From Stramentimicrobium sp964433555 (GTDB lineage Bacteria; Atribacterota; Phoenicimicrobiia; Phoenicimicrobiales; Stramentimicrobiaceae), in contig CAYSRG010000012.1 of NCBI GenBank assembly GCA_964433555.1, positions 1-64,000 on the forward strand: a stretch of 64,000 bases of DNA, written 5' to 3'. A program made the translations under genes and the position numbers. This document shows, one piece after another, positions 26,431 through 36,700 of this stretch (position 1 is its first letter; the number at the start of each line of letters is the position of its first letter). The notes beneath the pieces are model-generated. The model did no database searches. It saw only the letters and a program-made list of their open reading frames with translations, and was not told the DNA's origin.

Positions 26431-26685
26431 ATGGAAAAAGATGAACAAGAGTTTCGTGATTCAAAAATTGTTTTATTGTGCTCCGTGCCTACAGAAGTAG
26501 ATGCTCTTCCTATTCAAAGTTTATTGGAAAGTTATGGTATCAAATGTATATTACAATCAGATGTGACCAGATCGGTTCATCCTTTTGTAATTGATGGATT
26601 AGCTGAGGTTAGGATTTTGATTTTAGAAAAAGATTTGTCAAAAGCACAGGAAATCCTAAAAGATTCAGATTGTTCATTACCTTGA
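26431..26685 (+). CDS. DUF2007 small protein
   Basis: An 84-residue cytoplasmic protein of the DUF2007 family (putative signal-transducing, a small ferredoxin-like alpha/beta fold). The pattern VLLCSVPTEVDALPIQSLLE at the start, with ILEKDLSKAQEIL at the end, is typical. The ATG at 26431 lies nine bases after AAGGA; an ATG at 26425 is only three bases from it. Its function is unknown in the whole family. Confidence 0.75.
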   Translation: MEKDEQEFRDSKIVLLCSVPTEVDALPIQSLLESYGIKCILQSDVTRSVHPFVIDGLAEVRILILEKDLSKAQEILKDSDCSLP

Positions 26686-26771
26686 GAAAAGATAGTATTA
26701 TTTTTATTTATAATGAAAAATAATAAATATTTTTATAGAAAGAAAATTAATGCAATTTAAGGAGGTTCCAG

Positions 26772-27248
26772 TTGGATAAAATTTTAATTATCTATCATTC
26801 ACAAAGTGGAATTGTCCATAAAATGGCTTATGCAGTAAAAGAAGGTATTGAAAAAACGAAAGGCTTTGAGGTTATAATTAAAAAAGCCGAACAGGCTAAT
26901 CAGGAGGATTTAAGAGTAGTTTCTGGAATTGCTATTGGCACTCCTGATTACTTTGATTATATGTCGGGAACTGTTAAGGATTTTTTTGATAGAACTTTTT
27001 ATGCCGTTCAAAGCAAGATTAAAGGCAGCTTAACTGCTAATATGCCCTGCGTTTTTTTTGTATCAGGAGGTACTGGCGGGGAACCTGCGTTGGCAAGTTT
27101 AAGAAAAATTGGCATGGCTTTCAAATTTAAGGAGATTGATTATGTTACTTGTGATTCCCATCTTACTGAAGAAATTTTAGAACAATGCGAATTACTGGGC
27201 AAGAAATTAAATGAGGAAATTAAGAAAAAGCAAGAAAATACAAAATAG
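26772..27248 (+). CDS. Flavodoxin-family protein
   Basis: A 158-residue flavodoxin-like protein. The phosphate-binding loop is YHSQSGIVHKMA near residues 8-19, followed by GTPDYFDYMSGTVKDFFDR, a flavin-isoalloxazine region. It likely carries FMN and transfers electrons in the cytoplasm. The start is a TTG with GGAGGT five bases upstream. It is followed by a NifU-like gene and rubrerythrin at short spacing, which suggests an oxidative-stress and Fe-S maintenance set. Confidence 0.88.
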   Translation: MDKILIIYHSQSGIVHKMAYAVKEGIEKTKGFEVIIKKAEQANQEDLRVVSGIAIGTPDYFDYMSGTVKDFFDRTFYAVQSKIKGSLTANMPCVFFVSGGTGGEPALASLRKIGMAFKFKEIDYVTCDSHLTEEILEQCELLGKKLNEEIKKKQENTK

Positions 27249-27287
27249 AAGTGTTTGATTAATAGAAAACTAAAAGGAGGAATTACG

Positions 27288-27515
27288 ATGACTATGAAAG
27301 AACGAGTAGCTGAAGCCCTGGAAAAGGTTAGACCATCTCTGCAGGCTGATGGCGGAGATGTGGAGTTGATTGAAGTCACTGAAGACGGTATTGTCAAGTT
27401 AAAATTAACCGGTGCCTGTCGCGGTTGTCCCATGAGTCAGATGACTTTGAAGCTGGGTATTGAAAAGGCATTGAAACAAGCTATCCCTGAGATTAAGGAA
27501 GTTCAGTCTGTCTAA
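27288..27515 (+). CDS. NifU-like Fe-S scaffold protein
   Basis: A 75-residue protein that is only the C-terminal NifU domain. The cluster-binding CxxC is in GACRGCPMSQMT, and LQADGGDVELIEV is the family's N-terminal strand. It carries and delivers Fe-S clusters. The ATG at 27288 follows AAAGGAGG; an upstream in-frame extension has no ribosome-binding site. Confidence 0.92.
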   Translation: MTMKERVAEALEKVRPSLQADGGDVELIEVTEDGIVKLKLTGACRGCPMSQMTLKLGIEKALKQAIPEIKEVQSV

Positions 27516-27571
27516 CAAATATAAACAATGAAGCATTAAATATATGGCAATATAACATAAGGAGGAATTAT

Positions 27572-28147
27572 ATGGGTAAATTAAAAGGTACAGAGACAGA
27601 AAAGAATTTATTGGCAGCATTTGCTGGTGAGTCACAAGCCAGAAATAGATATACTTATTTTGCCAGTGTTGCTAAAAAAGAAGGATATGAACAGATTGCT
27701 GCCATATTTCAGGAAACCGCTGATAATGAGAAGGAGCATGCTAAAAGGTTTTTTAAGCTCTTAGAAGGTGGAGAGGTAGAAATTAAGGCAAGTTATCCCG
27801 CTGGAATAATTGCTGATACAGCTCAGAACCTGAAAGCTGCTGCTGATGGCGAGTTATTGGAATGGGGAACTATTTACAAAGATGCTGCTCAGGTAGCCCG
27901 GCAGGAAGGATTTGAGAAAGTGGCTATACAATTTGAGGAAATAGCCAAAGTAGAGATGCATCACGAGGCAAGATATCGTAAATTACTAGAAAATTTAAGA
28001 AATGGCAGTATTTTTAAAAAGGATAAAAAAGTAACCTGGCATTGCCGAAATTGTGGATATGTATTGGAAGGTAAAGGGGCTCCCAATAAATGCCCGGCTT
28101 GTGAACATCCACAGGCTTTTTTCCAGTTGAAAGCAGATAATTTTTAA
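27572..28147 (+). CDS. Rubrerythrin
   Basis: A 191-residue rubrerythrin that reduces hydrogen peroxide in the cytoplasm of anaerobes. The four-helix di-iron domain (about 1-145) has AGESQARNRYTYFA and ETADNEKEHAKRFF, with a later EIAKVEMHHEARY. The C-terminal rubredoxin-like domain has CRNCGYV and CPACEHP at about 152-180. GGAGG precedes the ATG. A terminator follows at 28253. Confidence 0.96.
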   Translation: MGKLKGTETEKNLLAAFAGESQARNRYTYFASVAKKEGYEQIAAIFQETADNEKEHAKRFFKLLEGGEVEIKASYPAGIIADTAQNLKAAADGELLEWGTIYKDAAQVARQEGFEKVAIQFEEIAKVEMHHEARYRKLLENLRNGSIFKKDKKVTWHCRNCGYVLEGKGAPNKCPACEHPQAFFQLKADNF

Positions 28148-28252
28148 TATGAGTAATGAGTAATTATTGAAGGTGAATAGCTTAAGTATATATATGATAA
28201 GAATGAATAGTAGATATAATAATTGTACAATATTGTGCAATTATTTGGTAAT

Positions 28253-28302
28253 AAAAAAGAAGCACTTTAATTTAAACTGAATATAATGAGTGCTTCTTTT
28301 TT
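28253..28302 (+). terminator. Terminator after rubrerythrin
   Basis: AAAAAAGAAGCACT (28253-28266) pairs perfectly with AGTGCTTCTTTTTT (28289-28302) over a 22-base loop. The T-rich end makes it a standard terminator. The rest of 28148-28558 shows no gene. Confidence 0.88.
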
Positions 28303-28558
28303 ATAAAATCTAAAAATATCATAAGTTTTTTATTTACCATAAAATTTACCTAAAGGTTCTCAATCCGCCAGCTATATGGGAGTGATGATCACTTTATTGT
28401 TTTAACTGAATAGTTTTTCTATAATGATATTAAATAAAATATTAGCTTTATTTACAATATAGTAATATTTCAATATTTCTCTTTATATATTATTCCCAGA
28501 GTAAATAATAAGTAAGGTCTTTTTTCTAAAATAGTATTTACAGGAGGTATTATAAATA

Positions 28559-29413
28559 ATGGAATATCTTAGTATGTTTTTCTGGTTTTTCTTTATTTTT
28601 TCAGTACTTTCTCCCTGGTTTAAGCAGAAAAATTTAGAATCATCCCGCATTGCCCTCATCCACCGACTGGAAAAAAAGCGAGAGTCCCGGGTAATTTCCA
28701 TGATTCACAGACAGGAAACTATGAGCATTCTCGGGATACCTATAGTTCGTTATATTAATATTGAAGATTCCGAAGCTATTTTAAGGGCTATCAGATTAAC
28801 TGATGATAATGTACCAATAGATATTATCTTGCATACTCCAGGGGGATTAGTGCTGGCTACAGAGCAGATTGCCCATGCTTTAATACGCCATAAAGGGAAG
28901 GTGACGGTATTTATCCCTCATTATGCTATGAGTGGAGGTACAATGATATCTTTGGCAGCAGATGAAATAATCATGGATGAAAATGCCGTTTTGGGTCCAG
29001 TAGATCCACAGTTAGGGCAATATCCAGCAATCTCTATATTAAATGTTCTGAAAGATAAGGATAGGAATGAAATTGATGATGAAACCATTATTCAGGCAGA
29101 TATAGCACGTAAGGCAATCTCACAAGTCTATATCTTTGTAAAAAAACTACTTGCAGAAAATAAATGCAGTGAGGAGAAAGCTGAACATATTGCTACAGTG
29201 CTTACTGAGGGAAGATGGACACATGATTACCCAATAAAGTTTGAAGAAGCAAAGGAATTAGGTTTATGTGTATCCAGTGATATGCCTAAAGAAATATATG
29301 AATTGATGGATCTTTACCCACAGAGTCCTGGAGTACGTCCATCTGTTCAGTATATTCCTGTGCCGTATAAAAAACCAGTATTACCACCAGCGAAAAATTC
29401 TAATCACAAATAG
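28559..29413 (+). CDS. SDH-type Clp-fold serine protease, membrane-anchored
   Basis: A 284-residue protein with one N-terminal membrane segment (about 4-20) and a ClpP/crotonase-fold domain of the SDH_sah family. The catalytic Ser is in HYAMSGGTMISLAADEI, and an oxyanion GG pair is in HTPGGLVLATEQIAHAL. A role in membrane-protein turnover, like SppA or NfeD-linked proteases, is inferred. No partner gene such as nfeD is adjacent. AGGAGG lies about 11 bases before the ATG. Confidence 0.85.
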   Translation: MEYLSMFFWFFFIFSVLSPWFKQKNLESSRIALIHRLEKKRESRVISMIHRQETMSILGIPIVRYINIEDSEAILRAIRLTDDNVPIDIILHTPGGLVLATEQIAHALIRHKGKVTVFIPHYAMSGGTMISLAADEIIMDENAVLGPVDPQLGQYPAISILNVLKDKDRNEIDDETIIQADIARKAISQVYIFVKKLLAENKCSEEKAEHIATVLTEGRWTHDYPIKFEEAKELGLCVSSDMPKEIYELMDLYPQSPGVRPSVQYIPVPYKKPVLPPAKNSNHK

Positions 29414-29500
29414 TAGTATATTGTAAACCTCATTTAATAATTACCCATAGTAAAGTTTTAACATTTAAAAATTTCTCCATATAGAGAAAGGGAGGAATAA

Positions 29501-31255
29501 ATGAAAAGAATAATCAAGTCAATAACCCCAAAACAGGATATTTCTATTGTTCTTTGTGGCGAAGCAGGGCAAGGAATTCAAACGGTAGAACAATTGTTGA
29601 CCAGAATATTAAAACTATCCGGTTATTACGTTTTTGCAACTAAGGAATATATGTCTCGGGTGAGAGGTGGAAGCAACTCTACCCAGATACGAGTATCCAG
29701 TAATCCAGTTCAAGCTCCCATTGCTCGGATTGATTTATTGATACCACTGGACAAGGAGGCTATAAAACATGTTTCCTCCCGGCTTGATAAGCATACTATT
29801 ATTATTGGAGATCGGGAAAGGCTTGAGACTAATAAGAAAGTTATCAATGTTTCATTCTTAAAGATAGCTCAAGAGATAGGGAAAGCAATTTATGCCAATA
29901 TAATAGCAGTAGGATTGTTGTTGGGATTACTGGGTGGGGATATAAAAGTTAGTAAGCATTTTTTGGAAGAATATTTTATCCTGAAGAATAAAGAGGAGTT
30001 TGTAGCAGATAATATAAAAGCCTTAGAAAGAGGTTACCAAGAAGCTCAGAGATTAATCAAAGAAGATCAGATAAAACACAAACAATTTTCAAGCCTGGAG
30101 AAATCAAATAAGGCAAAGAATAATCTATTGCTTAGTGGTGCAGAGGCAGTGGGATTAGGAGCGATAGCAGGGGGATGTAATTTTATCTCTTCCTATCCTA
30201 TGTCACCTTCAACCGGTGTGCTAACCCTTTTAGCTCAGTATGCTCATGATTTTAGTATTATTGCAGAGCAGGCGGAAGATGAAATAAGTGCCATTAATAT
30301 GGGCTTAGGAGCCTGGTATGCGGGGGCTCGCGCTATGGTTACTACCTCTGGAGGTGGTTTTGCTCTTATGACTGAAGGTCTCAGTCTTGCTGGTATGTTA
30401 GAGAGCCCTCTGGTTATTCATCTAGCTCAACGTCCCGGGCCGGCTACCGGTTTACCTACCCGAACCGAGCAGGGTGATTTACAATTAGCCCTCTATGCCG
30501 GTCATGGAGAATTTCCCCGAGTTATACTTGCTCCAGCTAATATCGAGGATGCTTATAAACTTACCCAGAAAGCATTTTACTGGGCTGATCAATATCAGAT
30601 TCCGGTCTTCATTTTAACTGATCAGTATACTATGGACACTTATTATAATATAAAAAAATTAAGTGTTCCCAGGGGAGAGATAGTACGTTTTATTATCAAG
30701 ACGGATTCTGATTATCAAAGATATAATCTGAAGGTGAGGGATGGTGTTTCACCAAGGGGGATACCCTGCTTTGGAGAAGGCTTAATTCGGGTAGATAGCG
30801 ATGAACATGATGAAATGGGTTTTATTACTGAGGATATGGAAATCAGAAAGAGAATGGTAGAAAAAAGAAATACCAAATGGCATTGGCTGAAAAAAGAAGC
30901 TTTAATACCAACACTGACCGGAGCTACTGATTATCGTGTTTTATGTGTGAGTTGGGGATCAACTAATAACATTATAAAAGAGGCATTAGATAGGTTAGGT
31001 AGACCTGATATTGCCTTGCTTCATTTCCAGCAGGTTTATCCTATTTCTGAGATAAGCACTAATTATTTAAATAGAGCAGAACAGATTATTTCCATAGAAA
31101 ACAATTTCAGTGGTCAGTTCAGTCAATTGTTGGAAATACAAACGGGTATCAGTATAGGAACGAGGATACTGAAATATGATGGATTGCCTTTTTACGCTGA
31201 TGAGTTGGCTCAAGAAGTTAATGATATTTTAAAGGGGAAAGGAGGTCAAAAATGA
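29501..31255 (+). CDS. 2-oxoacid:ferredoxin oxidoreductase, fused gamma-alpha subunit
   Basis: A 584-residue subunit. Residues about 15-190 are the gamma domain (GEAGQGIQTVEQLL, then YMSRVRGGSN), and about 205-584 the alpha domain that binds the pyrimidine of thiamine diphosphate (ISSYPMSPSTGVL, EQAEDEISAINMGLGA, TRTEQGDL). This gamma-alpha fusion is the Kor/Oor arrangement. With the beta subunit it would oxidise a 2-oxoacid with CoA and ferredoxin in the cytoplasm; the substrate (2-oxoglutarate, pyruvate or another) cannot be fixed. GGGAGGA precedes the ATG. Its stop overlaps the next start. Confidence 0.93.
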   Translation: MKRIIKSITPKQDISIVLCGEAGQGIQTVEQLLTRILKLSGYYVFATKEYMSRVRGGSNSTQIRVSSNPVQAPIARIDLLIPLDKEAIKHVSSRLDKHTIIIGDRERLETNKKVINVSFLKIAQEIGKAIYANIIAVGLLLGLLGGDIKVSKHFLEEYFILKNKEEFVADNIKALERGYQEAQRLIKEDQIKHKQFSSLEKSNKAKNNLLLSGAEAVGLGAIAGGCNFISSYPMSPSTGVLTLLAQYAHDFSIIAEQAEDEISAINMGLGAWYAGARAMVTTSGGGFALMTEGLSLAGMLESPLVIHLAQRPGPATGLPTRTEQGDLQLALYAGHGEFPRVILAPANIEDAYKLTQKAFYWADQYQIPVFILTDQYTMDTYYNIKKLSVPRGEIVRFIIKTDSDYQRYNLKVRDGVSPRGIPCFGEGLIRVDSDEHDEMGFITEDMEIRKRMVEKRNTKWHWLKKEALIPTLTGATDYRVLCVSWGSTNNIIKEALDRLGRPDIALLHFQQVYPISEISTNYLNRAEQIISIENNFSGQFSQLLEIQTGISIGTRILKYDGLPFYADELAQEVNDILKGKGGQK

Positions 31256-32109
31256 AAAAAACTATGGATTTTGAACAACAGGCCATTAAACCAGCCTGGT
31301 GTCCTGGTTGTGGTAATTTTCTGATCTTAAAAGCCCTGCAGCAGGCTTTTGCAGAACTTTCCTTAACACCCCAGCAGGTGGTGATGGTATCCGGTATTGG
31401 TCAGGCAGCCAAAACTCCTCAATATCTCAATGTCCACATGTTCAATGGATTACATGGCAGGGCTTTACCTCCTGCTACGGCAATTAAAGCCTGTAATCCT
31501 GAGTTAACCGTTATTGCCGAGGGAGGAGATGGTGATATGTATGGAGAGGGTGGAAATCACTTTTTACATACCATCAGACGAAATCCTGATATAACCCATT
31601 TAGTTCATAATAATATGGTTTATGGGCTCACTAAGGGGCAGGCTTCACCTACCAGCGAATTTGGATTTAAAACACTATTACAGGTGGATGGGGTTATATC
31701 TGATCCCATTAATCCTATAGCTCTTGCTATCTCACTGGAGGCCTCCTTTGTAGCCCGTGTTTTTTGCGGCAATATAGAGCACACTGTAGAAATTATTAAA
31801 AAGGCTATAAAACATCCAGGATATGCTCTGGTAGATATCTTTCAACCCTGCGTTACCTTCAATAGGGTAAATACCTTTAAGTGGTTTCAGGAACATACCT
31901 ACATCCTGCAGGACCACGATCTTCATGATAGAAATAAGGCTTTTATTAGAGCGACCGAAAGAGAAAAACTACCACTGGGCATTTTTTATCAAAATAAGCA
32001 GAAAAAGACCTTTGAACAAAAATTAATAGTGCATAAAGAGCAAAAGACAGCCTTTTTATTCCGGTCTATAAATAGAAAAAGATTAGAGGAACTATTAAGA
32101 GAAAAATAA
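31252..32109 (+). CDS. 2-oxoacid:ferredoxin oxidoreductase, beta subunit
   Basis: A 285-residue beta subunit that binds thiamine diphosphate and one 4Fe-4S cluster. AWCPGCGNF near residue 16 gives the first two cluster cysteines, KACNPEL a third and FQPCVTFN the fourth. The TPP motif is GGDGDMYGEGGNHFLH with the Asn in VHNNMVYGLTKGQ. The ATG overlaps the stop codon of the gamma-alpha gene. No separate delta (ferredoxin) subunit is encoded beside it. Confidence 0.94.
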   Translation: MKKTMDFEQQAIKPAWCPGCGNFLILKALQQAFAELSLTPQQVVMVSGIGQAAKTPQYLNVHMFNGLHGRALPPATAIKACNPELTVIAEGGDGDMYGEGGNHFLHTIRRNPDITHLVHNNMVYGLTKGQASPTSEFGFKTLLQVDGVISDPINPIALAISLEASFVARVFCGNIEHTVEIIKKAIKHPGYALVDIFQPCVTFNRVNTFKWFQEHTYILQDHDLHDRNKAFIRATEREKLPLGIFYQNKQKKTFEQKLIVHKEQKTAFLFRSINRKRLEELLREK

Positions 32110-32181
32110 TATGACATTAGCAAAGTATTATCACATAATATATAATAAAGAAGAAAATAAGTGCGATAAGGTTTAGAGAAG

Positions 32182-33111
32182 ATGTCAACAGTTATAGTTA
32201 TAGGAGCGATTAATCTGGATTGCCTGGTATATATTCCTCATTTTCCGAATAAGGGTGATAATATGCGGGCTAAGGATTTAAGATTCTCCTTAGGAGGGCG
32301 AGGTGCCAATCAGGCAATAGCTCTCACTAATTTAAAGGTAGCTGCTTTATTGTTAGGCAAGGTAGGAAATGATTTTGCCGGAGACCATGCCCTTTCTATC
32401 TTAAGAAAGTTTAAGGTTAATACTGAATATATTTTTAAAAGTAGCAGTGGGAAGACTGGCATATGTTCTATCCTGGTTAGTCCCGATGGAGAAAATACCA
32501 TTATGGGTTTCCCGGCTATTAATCGCATGATACAATCTGATTACTTAATACGTTTTGAATGTCTTTTTGAAATGGCTCAGTGGCTAAGCATTTCTCTGGA
32601 ATATCCCTTGGAAACAGTGGAATTTGCCCTTAAATTAGGTAGGAAATACGGCTTGAAGACGATTCTAGATCCTTCTCCTTTAATGGAAATGCCAAAACGA
32701 AATATATGGACTATGGTAGATTATGTACTGCCTAACGAAAAAGAGATAGAAATGCTGACCGGCGAAGAAGAAATACTCCAAGGAGCTACCGTATTAAAGA
32801 ATTGGGGAGCAGGAGATATAATTGTCAAACAGGGTAGGCAGGGATGCAGTTTTTTATACCAGGACAATTTGATTAATGTACCAGCTTTTCCGGTAAAATC
32901 AGTACTGGATACCACTGGTGCGGGAGATTTATTTAATGCCGCTTTTATCTATGGTTTAATACAATCAAATTCTATTCCTAAAGCAGCGCAAATTGCCAAT
33001 CTGGTAGCTTCTTATGCAATTCAAAAACCTGGAACCTGCGAATCCTACCCAGAACGAAGGGAGATAGACTGGGAACAACTTGAAAAGAGAAAAAAAGATT
33101 TACTATTTTAG
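32182..33111 (+). CDS. PfkB-family sugar kinase (ribokinase-like)
   Basis: A 309-residue cytoplasmic carbohydrate kinase. The N-terminal GAINLDCLVYIPHFP and GGRGANQAIAL match ribokinase box 1, and DTTGAGDLFNAAFIYGL is the C-terminal signature with the catalytic Asp. The substrate could be ribose, a nucleoside or another sugar. The gap to the oxidoreductase is about 70 bases, so cotranscription is possible but not shown. Confidence 0.88.
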   Translation: MSTVIVIGAINLDCLVYIPHFPNKGDNMRAKDLRFSLGGRGANQAIALTNLKVAALLLGKVGNDFAGDHALSILRKFKVNTEYIFKSSSGKTGICSILVSPDGENTIMGFPAINRMIQSDYLIRFECLFEMAQWLSISLEYPLETVEFALKLGRKYGLKTILDPSPLMEMPKRNIWTMVDYVLPNEKEIEMLTGEEEILQGATVLKNWGAGDIIVKQGRQGCSFLYQDNLINVPAFPVKSVLDTTGAGDLFNAAFIYGLIQSNSIPKAAQIANLVASYAIQKPGTCESYPERREIDWEQLEKRKKDLLF

Positions 33112-33285
33112 AAATAATCGTAATAGTTAGATAGAAATATAAATCTATTACCCAGCATTGGTTAAAACCGAATCTATTAAATAATAATTATGGGATATAT
33201 TAATTTACTTCTTTTTACTTAGTTCTTTTAAGACCAACTGCTCTGCGGTGTGATGCTTACAGCATCTCAGTTAAGGAGTTTTGTT

Positions 33286-33711
33286 ATGTCAGAAAAATGT
33301 GTCTTTTGTCAGATTATTAGTAAAGAAAAATATGCTTATCTGGTACATGAAGATGAAAAATGTGTGGCATTTCTGGATGCCTATCCGGTTACAGAGGGCC
33401 ATACTCTGGTAATACCAAGAGAACATTATGAAAGCATTTATGAAATTCCAGAAGATATTCTTGCTCATATTATGACAATTTGCAAAAGATTGGCTCTTGA
33501 TTATCAACAAATATTTCAGACTATTGGTTTAAACATCATCCAATCTAATGGCGTTGTCGCCAAACAAACAGTTTTTCATTTTCATGTACATCTTGTTCCA
33601 CGCTATTACCAGGATGGATTGACACTTTTTCGCCATCATTTTGACAGATATGAAAATGACCTCTCTCAGGTTTATAATAAAATTGTAACCTTCCAGAAAC
33701 AGTCCAAGTGA
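33286..33711 (+). CDS. HIT-family hydrolase
   Basis: A 141-residue HIT protein that hydrolyses nucleoside phosphoramidates or dinucleotides. The histidine triad is HFHVHLVP near residue 101, and CVFCQII at the N-terminus is the usual zinc-binding pair. The ATG at 33286 follows AAGGAG; an upstream in-frame GTG has no support. It is followed at 22 bases by addB. Confidence 0.92.
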   Translation: MSEKCVFCQIISKEKYAYLVHEDEKCVAFLDAYPVTEGHTLVIPREHYESIYEIPEDILAHIMTICKRLALDYQQIFQTIGLNIIQSNGVVAKQTVFHFHVHLVPRYYQDGLTLFRHHFDRYENDLSQVYNKIVTFQKQSK

Positions 33712-33733
33712 GTTCGGTACATAGGTAGAATAA

Positions 33734-36700
33734 ATGCATCAATTTTTAAATTATTTACAAAATTTAAGTAAACAATATTTATTCCAGAAAAAAATTATCC
33801 TGGTACCTTCTTATCTGGATGGAAATGCCTTAAGAAAGAACCTAACTCTAAATGGTTTTTCAGCCTTAAATCTTAATATTGCTACACTTTTTGATATTGC
33901 TCGAGAAATATGCTTTCCAGTTTTGTTAAAAAATGGATGGAAAATTCTAGATAGTACTTTAGGGCAGATACTGGTCCTTGAGATTCTAAGAAAACTATCT
34001 TCAGAAGAAAAATTAACCTATTTTAAATTACCATTTTTCTCCCCTCTCCTGGCTAAATCAATATTTAGAACTATTAAAGAGATAAGAGTATCTGGCTATT
34101 CCTCTCTCAATTTTCCTTGGGTAATCCTGATAAATTCTCCAAAAATGAATGATCTTTTTCTGGTGATGCTCCATTATGAACAGGAACTCAAGGATAGAAA
34201 TCTGATAGACGAGGCAGAACTTTATCACAATGCTGAGAAGCTAAAGTCGAGAGAGGAAGAAATAATATTTCTGGTTCCTTCTAATCTACCGTTGAATAAG
34301 GTAGAACTTAGATTTTTTGACAAAAAAATAAGACCGAAGGCATTTCTGCTTCAGTTTAACTGTCCAGAAGTTAGGGCAGCTCCACATTATTTTCCCCTGA
34401 TTACCAATCAGGGAACTCCGGAATTGATAGAAGAAAGGATTTTTAATGCTCTGAATCACAGAGAAGAGATTGATGCGCTGCCATTGCCATTTCTAGATAT
34501 AGAATTTTGTCAGACTTACGGAGAATATAATGAAACCAGGGAAGTTTTAAGAACAATTATCAAAGAGGGATATTCTCTTGATCAGGTACAGGTTTTTTAT
34601 ACCACCCAGGAACCTTATTCTCAGTATTTTTACCAATTATCTCGTCTTTATCAAATCCCAATGACTTTTCACAGCGGTATCAATATAAAAAATAGCCATC
34701 CCGCTCAATTTTTACTCTCTTTACTTGATTGGATTAATGATAACTATAGTGTTGCTAAGCTGATTACTCTTTTAAATAGCTACTGTATGGATATAAATTT
34801 AAAGGATTCCCTAACCATACCAAAATTTGTTTCATTGCTCAGGGAATCTCCTATTGGTTGGGGGAGAGAACGTTATATTCCAGGTATTAATATGGCTATC
34901 GAAGATAGAAAAAAAGTAATGGAAAATACCTCCCAGGAAAAAGCAAGGGCATTATCCGAAGAGATACAATACTTGCTTGCTATCAAAGACTGGATAATGA
35001 AGATATTTGCGGAAATCCCTTATCATAAATTTCAATATCGTATTTCCCTTTCTCAACTGGCTGGTAATCTGGCTCGCATGGTAGAGAGATATGCTCTGGT
35101 AGAAAATAATAATATTGATGAAGAAGCGGTATCTATTATTAATCAGAAATTAGGTGCTCTAGAGCAAAATATCCCGGCCCAATTTCCTATCAATGAGGCA
35201 TTACTCTTAATTAAAAATATAATTGAACAGGAACGTGTTAACTGTTCTGCACCTATACCCGGTCATTTGCATATTGCCAGTTATAAGAAGGGAATCTGGC
35301 TCAGTCGTTTCTATACTTTTCTGGTAGGCATGGATTATCAAAGATTTCCAGGCAGTTCTGAGGAAGAGGTGGTATTGCTTGAGACAGAAAAAGAGCTTTT
35401 TAGACATCTGATCAGTAATAATCAAAAAAATAAGATGGAACAGTTGCGTTTACTTCAGCTCATATTAGCACAGAGAGGGAAAAAATATTTATCTTTTTCC
35501 TGTTATGATACCACAGGTCAGCGTGAACAGGCTCCTGCTAACCTGATGCTTCAGCTTTACCGACTTCAGAAAAAAAATATTCATCTTGATTATAGTGTTT
35601 TTTATCAGAGTTTAAGCCCGGTGAGAAATTTTATTCCCCAAAGTAATATAGGAATTTTAGATGAAGGAGAGCTTTTTCTCTATTTTACCAAAAAAGAGAA
35701 GAGAGACTTACAGTTAATTTTTAATCAGAAGTACAATTCTTTTCAGAAAGGGATTCAAACCGATAAAATCAGAAGAGAAGAGGGATTTAATGTATTTAAT
35801 GGCAGGATTAATGTTAATACCAGCGTTGTTGATCCCCGCCAGAACAGAGGAATAGTATTATCCGCTTCCAGACTGGAAAGAATTGCCTATTGCCCCTACC
35901 TCTATTTTCTGGTTGATATTCTGAAGATAAAACCGGTGGAAGAAATGGTTTACGATCCCACAACCTGGCTGGGTCCTCTGGAAAGGGGATCACTACTCCA
36001 TCAAATTTATGAAAAATTTTATCAAGTACTGCTCGATAATTCCAGGGGAAAGAAAATAGCGCCTTCCTTTTCTCAACACTGGTCTTTGTTGGAAGAAATT
36101 ATTGAGGAAAGTCTAGCAGAAAAAAGAAGATATTTAGCCCCACCAGGAGAATTGATTTATGAGGCAGAAAAGAAAGAGATAGTAGAATCCTGCCAAGTCT
36201 TCCTAACTGAAGAGGAAGAAAATTATAAAGGGCAATCTCCCCAATACTTTGAACTTGCTTTTGGTACCAGGGATAGCCAACACGAAATTTTAGGAAAGGT
36301 TAAGGCAATTGAATTAAACCTTCCTGATGGAGGGAGAGTCAGTATTCAGGGAAAGATTGACCGGGTAGACCTGCTTCCTGATAGTACTTTTCGGATAATT
36401 GATTATAAGACAGGAGGTTCTAAGGATTATAGGAGAAGAAATCCTTTCCGCCATGGCCAACAGATTCAGCATGCCTTATATGCTATTGCTCTGGAAAAAA
36501 TAATGGCCAAGAAGGGAAGGACAGGTCAATTAAAAGTTAGTGAATCTGGCTATTATTTTCCTACTATGACTGGCCAGGGAAACCTCGTTTTATTTAAGCA
36601 AGATAACAGAGAGCAGGTTTTAGAAATAATACAGATTTTGTTGAATATAGTAGCAAGGGGAAATTTTGCCATGATTCAAAAACCAGATGAGCTAATGTGT